From assembly GCF_022832385.1 (NCBI RefSeq), contig NZ_JALHLE010000003.1, positions 124,001-188,000 of the forward strand: a stretch of DNA of 64,000 nt, read 5' to 3'. Below the pieces are notes generated by a model. The model was not told where the DNA came from. It worked only from the letters and a program-made list of their open reading frames with translations, and made no database searches. The translations under genes were made by a program, and so were the position numbers. Positions 25,333-34,186 of this stretch are shown here, piece after piece. The stretch comes from Novosphingobium album (ex Hu et al. 2023). Lineage in GTDB: Bacteria; Pseudomonadota; Alphaproteobacteria; Sphingomonadales; Sphingomonadaceae. Position 1 is the first letter of the stretch; each line of letters opens with the position of its first letter.

Positions 25333-28300
25333 GCATGAGCCCCCCCAAGCGCCCTCGCCGCATCCCCGGCACCGCAATCCACGCAGGCGCCAGCCTTGCA
25401 GCCCTAAGCCTCGCTCTGGCCCTGCCCCGCGCGGGTCAGGCGCAGTCCTTCGACGGCACCTACGACCCGGCGTTCGCACTCGGATCTGCCACGATCACGA
25501 CTGGCGCGGGAACCACGACGGTCGCGGTAGATACCGCCCAGACAGTGATCGACTGGACGCCGAACGATACGACCGGGACCGGCACGATCGACTTCCAGGC
25601 CGCGGGCACCACGGCGACCTTTACCAACGGCCTCAGCTCCGGCCTGACCGATTTTACAGTGCTCAACCGGATCATTCCCACCGACACCAATGGCTTTGCC
25701 GTCAGCCGCGCTATCGCTTTCAACGGCACCGTCCAAAGCCAGATTTCCAGCGCCGTCGGCCCGTCCACCGCAGGCGGCAATGTCTGGTTCTATTCCCCGA
25801 CGGGCATCGTCGTCGGCTCTGCCGCGCAATTCAATGTCGGCAGCCTCGTGCTCACGACGAACCCCATCGATATTACTGGCGGTCTGTTCGGTGCCAGCGG
25901 CGAAATCCGCTTTCGCGGCGGCGCAGGCTCGACAGGCTATGTCCAGATCGCCCCCGGCGCCCAGATCACCACGCAGATCAATCCGGCCACGCTGGGCGAC
26001 GCTTACGTGGCGCTCGTCGCGCCACGCATCGAGCAGGGCGGCACGATCAATGCCGATGGCCCGGCCGCTCTTGTCGCGGCCGAACAGGTGGACATCACCA
26101 TCAACGCCGGCCTGTTCAACATTGCCGTAACCCAGGGTACGACCGATCCCAACGGCATCGTCCACACTGGATCCACAGGCGGCCCGACGACGATCGCGTC
26201 CGGGGCTTCCCCGCAAGTTGCGCTCGTCGCGGTGCCCAAGAACGATGGCATGACCATGCTGCTTTCGGGCACGCTGGGCTATACGCCGGCCTCTGCCGTC
26301 AGTGTGGACGGCGGCGCGGTGATCCTCTCGGCGGGCAATGGCCTTGGCTATGACAGCACGGGCTCTGCCGCCACGGGCAATATCGCAATCGGCGATGCGG
26401 TGTTCACGTCGCTGCTTACGGCCAGCGCGACCGATACGATCTCCGTCACGCCCGTGAACCTGACGCAGTTCAGCAAGCTTGCCACCCTCAATGCCCTGCA
26501 GACCGTAGACATTACGGCCGCCGGGGGTGCCGTCGTCGATGCCCTTGCCACGGGTGGCCTTTCCCTCGACGTCTACGCCGGTGACGGGCTAACCGGCGGA
26601 ACCATCAACGTCGCGGCATCCGGCGGCAGCACAATCAGCGCGGCGGGCAGCCTGATGTTCAGCACCGTCGGAACCGGAACGGCCGCTACCGGGCTGGACG
26701 GAACCGGCGGTACGATCGACGTCAACATCGACAATTCAACGCTCTCATCGGCGCTGGCGCTGACGATCGACGCCAGCGGCAGTGGCGGCAGCAGCACGGG
26801 CGTGGCGGGCAACGGTTTCGGCGGCTCGGCGTCACTCACCGCGACGGCGGCCACCATCACCGCCAACGGACTGAACCTTTACGCGAGCGGTTCGGGCGGC
26901 TCGGGCGACGTGACCGGTGGCAACGGTTTCGGTGGCAGCACGTCCCTCACCCTGGGCCTGGCTTCGACGGCCGATGTCCAGTCCATGTCCGACTATGCGG
27001 AAGGCAACGGCGGCTATTCATCGCTGGGTACCGGCGGAGATGGCACGGGCGGAACCGTTGATGTTTCTGTCAGTGGCAACTCCACGGTCAATTCGACTGG
27101 ATTCTCCTACTTCAGCGCGGGTGGCTCCGGCTCATATGCCGGTGGTCAGGGCGGTAATGGCTTTGGTGGCGCGCTGACATTTACCGCGACGGGCGGCACT
27201 CTGGGGTTCACCAGCCCCTACTTTGCCGCGGACGGCTACGGCGGTTCCGGCGATACCGGCCCGGGCAGCGGCGTAGGCGGTTCCCTGCTGATCTCCCTCA
27301 GCGGTTCGGACCAGAGCTGGGTCAGCCTCTACGCCAGCGCAGATGCATCATCCGGTGACTATTATGGCGTGACGGGCGGGGCCAGCGCTGCCGGCGCAAC
27401 CGGCGACACGGCCAATGGCGCGCAGCTGCAGATCGACGGCATTTCCCTGACACTGACCGGCTCCCTCAGCCTCAGCGCCAATGCCTACGGAACCGTCAAC
27501 TGGAACAACACCAGTCTCGTCAGCGCCGGACTGGCCGATCTTTCCATCATCAACGGTGGCGCGCTGTCGGCCGATTACGGCGTCAGCGTTTCGGCAAGCG
27601 CGTCCATATATTTCGGCGACGGTGCCGGTGATCCTGACTACACCCCCAACTTGCAGGGTGGAACGGTCAACCTCACCGTCGATGGCAGTACCCTCACGAC
27701 CACGCAACTGGACGTCCTCGCGCAGGCACAGAACATGGGCGCCCTGGTTGGCGCCGGCAACGCCACGGGCGGAACCGCGACGGCCACCGTTACCAATGGC
27801 GGTCTCGTGACGGTAAACGACGGCACGCTGTTCAGCACCACCGGAGCCTTTACAGTCAGCGCAGCAGCGATCGGCAACTATCAGGACTTTCTCAGTTCCG
27901 GTTTCGGAACGCTCGATACCGGCTATGCCTCGAGCGCACAGGGCGGCGACGCGCTGCTTCAACTCGACAGCGGGCAAATCAGCACTTTCGCGGACACTCT
28001 GGTCAGCGGTTCGGGTACCGGCGGACCAAGTGGTAATGGCACCGGCGGCGGCATCGGCACCGCCGGTTCGGCACAGCTCGTCGTCAACGGCGGAACGCTA
28101 TCGCCCGGCGCCAACCTGAGCGTTCTGGCCGAGGGTACCGGCGGGACGGCCGCACTGGGCGGCGCAAGCGGCACAGGCACCGGCGGCCTCGCCGTCTTCA
28201 ACGCAACCGGCGGCACAACGACGGTTGCCGCGGGAAGCCTCAGGGTTTCCGCACAAGGGCTCTCGACCGACATTGCCGCGACCACGACCGGGGACGGCGG

Positions 28301-31300
28301 CGATGGCATCGGCGGAACGGCGAGCCTTACCGCAAGCGGGGCGGCGAGCCTTACCGTGAGCGGTACCGCCGATGTGCTAGCCAACGGCACCGGCAGCGCA
28401 GGCACCAGTCTGGGCGGCAACGGCACTGGCGGCACGGCATCCATGGCGGTCTCGCAGGGAAGCATCACGACCAATGGCCTGAACCTCTATGCGAGTGGGG
28501 CAGGCGGTTTCGGAGACGTTGCCGGGGGCAACGGCACAGGCGGCAACGCATCGCTGTCAGCCGCGCTGGGATCGACCGCCACTCTCCAGTACATCAATGC
28601 CTACGCGGATGGCCTGGGCGGCTCCACCTCGACGGGCACCGGCGGCGATGGAACGGGCGGCACGCTCGATGTGCTGGTCAGCGGCAATGCCACGCTCGAC
28701 GCCAGCAGCCTCGTCTACTTCATCGCCAGCGGCACCGCTGCTTATGGCAGCACCCAGGGGGGCTTCGGAACCGGCGGCGCCGTTACGCTGACAAGCACGG
28801 GCGGCACCCTGAGCTTCAGCGACCCGTACATTTTGGCGGACGGTTACGGAGGTGCTTCCGACACCACGCCCGGGGGCGCTCAGGGCGGCACTCTCCTCAT
28901 CGCGCTCAGTGGCACCGGCCAGACCTGGAACAGCCTCTACGCCAGCGCCGATGCCTCCGCCGGCGACTACTATGGCCTGACAGGCGGTGCCAGCGCCGCT
29001 GACGCCATCGGCAATGCGGTGAACGGCGCGAGCCTGCAGATCGATGGCGTCACGCTGACACTGACCGGCGGCGCCCTTGACCTGACGGCAAACGCTTACG
29101 GAAACATCAACTGGAACAGCGCCAGCCTCGCCAGCGGCGGACTGGCCAACCTGTCCGTCATCAATGGCGGCGTCCTGTCGGCGGATGGCGGCATCACCGT
29201 TTCGGCAAGTGCACAACTCTATTTCGGCAATTCCGGCTCTGATCCCAACTTCACGTCCAGTCTGCAGGGCGGCACTGCGAACGTCACCGTTGATGGCGGC
29301 AGCGTAACTACCACCCAGCTCGATGTTCTGGCCGAAGCGCAGGACATGGGCGCCCTGATCGCGGCGGGCAGCGCCACTGGCGGAACCGCAACCGCGGCAG
29401 TGATCAATGGCGGGATCCTGACCGTCAACGACGGAACGCTGTTCAGCAACACCGGGGCGCTCACCATCAGTGCGGCGGCCATCGGCAATGCGCAGGCCCT
29501 GATCGGTTCCAGCTTCGGGACCCTGCAAACCGGGTACGCCTCGAACGCGCAGGGCGGTTACGCTGAACTGCAACTCGGTAACGGACAGATCAACACGTTT
29601 GCAGACATGTTGATCACCGGCTCGGGAACCGGCGGACCAAGCGGCAATGGCACCGGCGGCGGCACCGGCACCGCCGGTTCAGCGCTGATCGATCTCACCG
29701 GCGGCACGCTTACGCCCGGCGCCAACCTGAACATTTTGGCGGACGGCACGGGTGGCACGGCCGCGCTGGGCGGCACCGGCGGCGCAGGCACTGGCGGACT
29801 TGCCGCCATCTACGGCACCGGAGGCACTGCGACCTTCACGGTTACAAACCTCAACCTTTCCGCAAACGGCATCGGTGGCGACAGCAGTGGCGGCGGCGCT
29901 ATCGGCGGGGCGGCCATCGGCGGCGCCGCAGCCCTCTCGGCCACGGCCGGGGATATCACCGTCACCGGCAATACCGCGCTCACGGCAAACACAACGGCGG
30001 GAGCTGGCCCCGGCGGTGCCGGCATCACGACGGCCGGCTACATTGGCCTGACCGGCGGCAACGTCACCCCCGGAGGAACGATCGCAATCGGCGGAACACT
30101 GACCGCCTCCGCGCTGGGGAACAGCGCTCGCGCCGACGGGCTCAGCCTCTCGCTGCGGCTTTACGGCGCGGACCTTGCCGTCACCGGCGACAGCACGATC
30201 GACACCACGGGCGACATCGTTTTTGACATCACCGGCGGTGGTACGTTCACCAGCGGCGGCGCACTCTCCATCACCACGCCTGCGAGCGTCACCGGCACCG
30301 GCTCGGTAGGAGCCACCGGGAACGTGGCGATTGTTGGCGACAGCGGCATTACCATGACCGGGCTGACCTCGGGCGGCACAACCTTGCTGCAGGCGATCAA
30401 CGGTGCGGTGAACGTCACTGACCTGCTTTCCAGCGGCCTCGTCACCGTACTCGGCCAGTCGGTATCGATCGGTTCGTCCGGCAGTCTGTCGTTCGCCGAT
30501 GCCGATGCTACGGCAGGCAATCTCACCATCGCCACCGCGGGCGACTTGCTGGTTCCCACGGTCGATGCCACCGGCGCGGTCTCGCTCACGAGCAGCGGCG
30601 GTGCATTCAGCAACACCGGCGCAGTCAATGGTGCCGGGATTACACTCGGTGCCGCTGGTCCGATCACTGCCGGCGGCACGCTGACATCGACCGGTGCGCT
30701 GTCGGCAACGTCAGCCTCCGGCTTCACCGCCAGCGCTCCGGTCTCGGCCAGCGGCGCCGTATCGATCCTCGCTGACGGCGGTATCACCCTGCCCAGCCTG
30801 ACTTCCGGCGGCACCACCCTGCTGCAGGCCAGCAACGGCACCGTGACGGTAACCGACCTTCTTTCCAGCGGGCTCGTCACCGTGCTGGGCGTGACTGTCG
30901 ATATCACTTCGAGCGGCAGCCTCTCCTTCGCCGACGCCGATGCGACAGGCGGCAGCCTTGCCATCGATACGGCCGGAGATCTGTTTGTCACCACCGTCAA
31001 CGCAACCGGTGGACTTTCCCTGTGGAGTCGGACTGGAACAATCAGCGCCACCGGTGCAATCGACGGCGTGGGCGTATCGCTCACCGCGGCCGGTGACATC
31101 ACGCTGGCCGATACGCTGATTTCGCGGCCCGCGATCAACACGGCGAGTATCCAAACCGCAGCCGCAATTCCTACCACCGCTGGCACGTTGTCCGTGATCA
31201 CGCCGGGCCGGTTCGCGTCCGCCGCGCAGGTGACCGCCTCCGGTGCGGTATCGATTCAGGCCGACAGCGGCATCACCATGGCCGGACTGACATCGGGTGG

Positions 31301-32789
31301 CACCACCCTGCTGCAAGCCGTCAACGGTGCCGTAACCGTCGCAGACCTGCTCTCCAGCGGTTTCGTCACCGTGCTCGGTCAGTCGGTCGGCATCAACTCG
31401 ACCGGCAGCCTCTCCTTCGCCGATGCGGACGCGACGAACGGGGACCTCGCGATTGCGACGGCCGGTGACCTGCTGGTTTCAACCGTCGATGGCACCGGTG
31501 CGGTCTCACTCGCCAGCAGTGGTGGCACGCTCACCAGTACCGGCGCCATCAACGGCGCGGCGCTGACACTTGCTGCCGCGGGGAACGTCAACGCCGCCGG
31601 CGCACTCACGTCGGGAAGTGCACTTTCCGTCGACGCAGGACAGAGTTTCGTGCTCGATGCCGTGGCAAGCGGCACCACAATTCGTGTGGCGTCAGCCGAT
31701 ATCAGCATCGGCACGACCGGCCAGCTCGGCGTTCGCGGCACGACAGCAACGGTCGACCTGATCAATGGCAACACGTCACAGACGAGCCAACTCGGCGGCC
31801 TGGCGGCGACGGCCGGTTACAGCCTGGATGCGGCCGAATTTACCCGCATTTTCGCCGACAACGGCATCGCCTATCAGGCCACCGGCGCGGGCGTCGCCGA
31901 CACGCTGGTGGGTGACCTGTCGCTCGCGTTCGGCGCTTCAGGAAACATCGGGACGGACGGGTCGCTCTCGCTGATATCGGACGGACGAATCGCGGTGACG
32001 GGCAACGTCGCGCTCGCCGCGACCGGCGGCGGCGACAGGCTCGAAATCACCGCTCCCCGTTTCGATATCGTAGCGGACGGTGGCAGCCTGGCGATGACCG
32101 GCAACGCAGGCACACCGGCAGGAACACTGCTCGTTGATGCGGACATCTTTGCCGTCGCGACGTCCAATACGCTCGGCCTGCTCAACCCGGCGGGCAACAT
32201 CGCTGCCACCAACGCACTTCTGGACACGCCCGGGATCGCCGGCAGTGCCGCACCGCTGACGGCAGGGGTCGTCAATGCGAACGTCTCCGGCGGTCTCTAC
32301 GTGCAGAACCTGGGCACTTCGACCGAATATGCCGACCGGCGCGGCTTCGTGGTCAATGCCCTCTCCATAACGACCGGCGGCAGTAACACCCAGATCGTCA
32401 TCAACGGCCTCACGCTGGACGGAAACGGCAATCAGGTTACCGGCCTCGACACGGCAGCGACCGTCACCATCAACAACCTTGCCGCGACAGCGATTGGAAC
32501 ATTCGATCCGAATTCGACAATCAACGGCTGTGTCATCGGACAAAGCTGCCCCATGGCCGATTTGAGCGGAGACGGGATTTTGACCAAGACGGATCTCGTT
32601 TCAAAAGTGTCGTCGGCAAATCCGGTGGGTTCGCCGGGCATCGTCGTTCCGCCCGTCGAATTGAAAGAAAACGAAAGTAATCCACTGTTACCCCTTGTTG
32701 ATGAGCCCGTAACGGGCGTAGGGAACGAGGACCTATGGGGCAGTCGCTGCGATCCCGGCGTGGATAGTTGCGGAAATAATGGGCAATAA
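25329..32789 (+). CDS. giant TpsA exoprotein (filamentous-haemagglutinin-like)
   Basis: 2486 residues from ATG 25329, coupled to tpsB. The signal peptide ends near RAGQAQSFD. Residues ~40-290 form the TPS secretion domain, with FYSPTGIVVGSAAQFNVGSLVLTT in the place of the FHA NPNGI-type motif. The rest is Gly/Ser/Thr-rich right-handed beta-helix repeat, including a 536-residue duplication (~515-1585) and three ~145-165-residue repeats (~1671-2120). The C-terminus has a CVIGQSCPMADL segment and ends in a Cys-containing tail (SRCDPGVDSCGNNGQ) with no toxin domain visible. It is predicted to be a long extracellular or surface fibre. Only 17 bp separate it from a pentaheme cytochrome gene. Confidence 0.9.
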   Translation: MSMSPPKRPRRIPGTAIHAGASLAALSLALALPRAGQAQSFDGTYDPAFALGSATITTGAGTTTVAVDTAQTVIDWTPNDTTGTGTIDFQAAGTTATFTNGLSSGLTDFTVLNRIIPTDTNGFAVSRAIAFNGTVQSQISSAVGPSTAGGNVWFYSPTGIVVGSAAQFNVGSLVLTTNPIDITGGLFGASGEIRFRGGAGSTGYVQIAPGAQITTQINPATLGDAYVALVAPRIEQGGTINADGPAALVAAEQVDITINAGLFNIAVTQGTTDPNGIVHTGSTGGPTTIASGASPQVALVAVPKNDGMTMLLSGTLGYTPASAVSVDGGAVILSAGNGLGYDSTGSAATGNIAIGDAVFTSLLTASATDTISVTPVNLTQFSKLATLNALQTVDITAAGGAVVDALATGGLSLDVYAGDGLTGGTINVAASGGSTISAAGSLMFSTVGTGTAATGLDGTGGTIDVNIDNSTLSSALALTIDASGSGGSSTGVAGNGFGGSASLTATAATITANGLNLYASGSGGSGDVTGGNGFGGSTSLTLGLASTADVQSMSDYAEGNGGYSSLGTGGDGTGGTVDVSVSGNSTVNSTGFSYFSAGGSGSYAGGQGGNGFGGALTFTATGGTLGFTSPYFAADGYGGSGDTGPGSGVGGSLLISLSGSDQSWVSLYASADASSGDYYGVTGGASAAGATGDTANGAQLQIDGISLTLTGSLSLSANAYGTVNWNNTSLVSAGLADLSIINGGALSADYGVSVSASASIYFGDGAGDPDYTPNLQGGTVNLTVDGSTLTTTQLDVLAQAQNMGALVGAGNATGGTATATVTNGGLVTVNDGTLFSTTGAFTVSAAAIGNYQDFLSSGFGTLDTGYASSAQGGDALLQLDSGQISTFADTLVSGSGTGGPSGNGTGGGIGTAGSAQLVVNGGTLSPGANLSVLAEGTGGTAALGGASGTGTGGLAVFNATGGTTTVAAGSLRVSAQGLSTDIAATTTGDGGDGIGGTASLTASGAASLTVSGTADVLANGTGSAGTSLGGNGTGGTASMAVSQGSITTNGLNLYASGAGGFGDVAGGNGTGGNASLSAALGSTATLQYINAYADGLGGSTSTGTGGDGTGGTLDVLVSGNATLDASSLVYFIASGTAAYGSTQGGFGTGGAVTLTSTGGTLSFSDPYILADGYGGASDTTPGGAQGGTLLIALSGTGQTWNSLYASADASAGDYYGLTGGASAADAIGNAVNGASLQIDGVTLTLTGGALDLTANAYGNINWNSASLASGGLANLSVINGGVLSADGGITVSASAQLYFGNSGSDPNFTSSLQGGTANVTVDGGSVTTTQLDVLAEAQDMGALIAAGSATGGTATAAVINGGILTVNDGTLFSNTGALTISAAAIGNAQALIGSSFGTLQTGYASNAQGGYAELQLGNGQINTFADMLITGSGTGGPSGNGTGGGTGTAGSALIDLTGGTLTPGANLNILADGTGGTAALGGTGGAGTGGLAAIYGTGGTATFTVTNLNLSANGIGGDSSGGGAIGGAAIGGAAALSATAGDITVTGNTALTANTTAGAGPGGAGITTAGYIGLTGGNVTPGGTIAIGGTLTASALGNSARADGLSLSLRLYGADLAVTGDSTIDTTGDIVFDITGGGTFTSGGALSITTPASVTGTGSVGATGNVAIVGDSGITMTGLTSGGTTLLQAINGAVNVTDLLSSGLVTVLGQSVSIGSSGSLSFADADATAGNLTIATAGDLLVPTVDATGAVSLTSSGGAFSNTGAVNGAGITLGAAGPITAGGTLTSTGALSATSASGFTASAPVSASGAVSILADGGITLPSLTSGGTTLLQASNGTVTVTDLLSSGLVTVLGVTVDITSSGSLSFADADATGGSLAIDTAGDLFVTTVNATGGLSLWSRTGTISATGAIDGVGVSLTAAGDITLADTLISRPAINTASIQTAAAIPTTAGTLSVITPGRFASAAQVTASGAVSIQADSGITMAGLTSGGTTLLQAVNGAVTVADLLSSGFVTVLGQSVGINSTGSLSFADADATNGDLAIATAGDLLVSTVDGTGAVSLASSGGTLTSTGAINGAALTLAAAGNVNAAGALTSGSALSVDAGQSFVLDAVASGTTIRVASADISIGTTGQLGVRGTTATVDLINGNTSQTSQLGGLAATAGYSLDAAEFTRIFADNGIAYQATGAGVADTLVGDLSLAFGASGNIGTDGSLSLISDGRIAVTGNVALAATGGGDRLEITAPRFDIVADGGSLAMTGNAGTPAGTLLVDADIFAVATSNTLGLLNPAGNIAATNALLDTPGIAGSAAPLTAGVVNANVSGGLYVQNLGTSTEYADRRGFVVNALSITTGGSNTQIVINGLTLDGNGNQVTGLDTAATVTINNLAATAIGTFDPNSTINGCVIGQSCPMADLSGDGILTKTDLVSKVSSANPVGSPGIVVPPVELKENESNPLLPLVDEPVTGVGNEDLWGSRCDPGVDSCGNNGQ
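26871..29870 (+). repeat. in-frame duplication within tpsA (period 1608 bp)
   Basis: The segment beginning NGLNLYASGSGG (CTGAAC at 26871) recurs as NGLNLYASGAGG (CTGAAC at 28479), a period of 1608 bp or 536 codons. The two copies align through YASADAS.GDYYG, TTTQLDVLA.AQ.MGAL, NDGTLFS.TGA and GSGTGGPSGNGTGGG. Divergence at the DNA level is substantial, so the duplication is old. Confidence 0.85.
30339..31700 (+). repeat. threefold repeat within tpsA
   Basis: Three copies of a 145-163-codon unit begin at about 30339, 30774 and 31263. Each runs SGITM/TLTSGGTTLLQA, NGxVxVxDLLSSGxVTVLG, SLSFADADAT and AGDLLVxTVxxTGxxSL. Units 1 to 2 are 435 bp apart and units 2 to 3 are 489 bp apart, both multiples of three. 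Confidence 0.85.
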
Positions 32790-32806
32790 CTAACGGGCAA
32801 GAACTG

Positions 32807-34186
32807 ATGACGATGGGGGCCAACAGAACTGCCGCGTTCATGCCGTATGTCCGGCTGACACTGCTTGCGGCCATTCTTCTTGTGTTGACGGGCGGACTTC
32901 ATTCAAGTGTTGCCGTTGCCGGGAACTATGAAGGCGTTGCCAGTTGCGCGGGTTCCACCTGCCACGGCCGCAACGAAGGCGACGGCAAGGTCGTCCGGCA
33001 GGATGAACTCAGGATCTGGCAGGACCGTTCCAGCCAGACCGGTGCCCACAGCCGCGCCTATGCGGTGCTGACGAGCCCGCGCGGCGAACGAATTGCCGCG
33101 TCACTGGGCCTCGGCCGGGCCGAAAGCGCGCCGGCCTGTTTAGGCTGCCATTCGACTAACGCACCCGGCGATTCACGTGGTGGCCGCTGGCTCGCATCCG
33201 ACGGAGTGGGCTGCGAATCGTGCCACGGTGCTGCCTCCGGCTGGATTTCCAGCCACTATGCCGTGCCGGCCAGCCATGCCTCGAACGTCGCCGCTGGCCT
33301 TATCCCGCTGGAAAAGCCGCAGGTTCGGGCCGGTGTCTGTCTCGATTGCCACTTCGGCAGCGACAAGCCCGGCCAGTTCGTGACTCACTCGATGATGGCA
33401 GCGGGGCACCCGCGCGTCTCATTCGAGCTTGATCTGTTCTCAGCCATGCAGGCCCACTACAACCTCGATGCCGATTATGTGCGCCGCAAGGGCAGGCTGG
33501 ACAGCGTCCAGCTCTGGGCCGTCGGACAGGCCGAGGCGATCCGCCGCTCGACGAGGCTTTTCGCCAATCCGGCATTTGGCAACGAAGGGGTGTTCCCGCA
33601 GTTCTACTTTTACGACTGCCAGAGCTGCCACCGCCGCATAACCGACAACCCCAACGCAGTTCGCACGTTCGAGACCAATCCGGGCCGCCCCATCCCCTTC
33701 GGCAATCCGCCCTACAATGACGAGAACATGATCATGCTCTCCGCCGTCGCCAGCGTGCTGGCACCGGAACAGGCCGGGCGGTTCGACGCGGCAGCGCGGA
33801 ACTTCCACGCCGCGATGGGCCAGGGGCGTTCGCAATCGGCTGCAGCGGCACAAACGCTGGGAGCGGCCGCAGCAGGCCTTTCCGATGCGATCGCCGCGCG
33901 CAATTACGACGGCGGCACGGCGTTCCGCGTTATTTCCGCAATCGCTGGCAAGGCAATCACCCCTCGCTTCACCGACTACACCGGTTCGGCGCAAGCAGTC
34001 ATGGCAATCGATACCCTTCTCAACGCCATGGTTCGCGATGGCCGCGTCACCGTGGGCGCAGCGGCAGGCATCCGGGTGCAGATCAACAAGGCCTATGCCG
34101 CTGTCTCGGCACCCGAGACCTACAACCCCAAGGCCTTCCGCGCCGCACTTGCCAATGCGGCAGGTGCCATCGAGGCGCTGCGCTGA
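32807..34186 (+). CDS. exported pentaheme c-type cytochrome
   Basis: 459 residues from ATG 32807 (ATG 32813 also possible). Signal peptide to ~38 (LLVLTGGLHSSVAVA|GNY). Heme-binding motifs: CAGSTCH (~47, a CX4CH site), CLGCH (~112), CESCH (~137), CLDCH (~178) and CQSCH (~272), so five c-type hemes. Several distal His candidates occur between them (HSRAYAV, ISSHYAV, THSMMAAGHPR). The spacing recalls cytochrome c554/NapC-distant multiheme proteins. The C-terminal 170 residues are helical and heme-free. It is likely periplasmic and the electron carrier between an inner-membrane donor and the barrel/decaheme encoded just downstream. Confidence 0.9.
   Translation: MTMGANRTAAFMPYVRLTLLAAILLVLTGGLHSSVAVAGNYEGVASCAGSTCHGRNEGDGKVVRQDELRIWQDRSSQTGAHSRAYAVLTSPRGERIAASLGLGRAESAPACLGCHSTNAPGDSRGGRWLASDGVGCESCHGAASGWISSHYAVPASHASNVAAGLIPLEKPQVRAGVCLDCHFGSDKPGQFVTHSMMAAGHPRVSFELDLFSAMQAHYNLDADYVRRKGRLDSVQLWAVGQAEAIRRSTRLFANPAFGNEGVFPQFYFYDCQSCHRRITDNPNAVRTFETNPGRPIPFGNPPYNDENMIMLSAVASVLAPEQAGRFDAAARNFHAAMGQGRSQSAAAAQTLGAAAAGLSDAIAARNYDGGTAFRVISAIAGKAITPRFTDYTGSAQAVMAIDTLLNAMVRDGRVTVGAAAGIRVQINKAYAAVSAPETYNPKAFRAALANAAGAIEALR

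Noticed and set aside
25404..32543. Many long antisense frames and a repetitive pattern that could suggest a tandem-repeat locus or CRISPR
   Set aside because: The repeats are long, in-frame protein repeats of a TpsA exoprotein; no short direct repeats with unique spacers occur.
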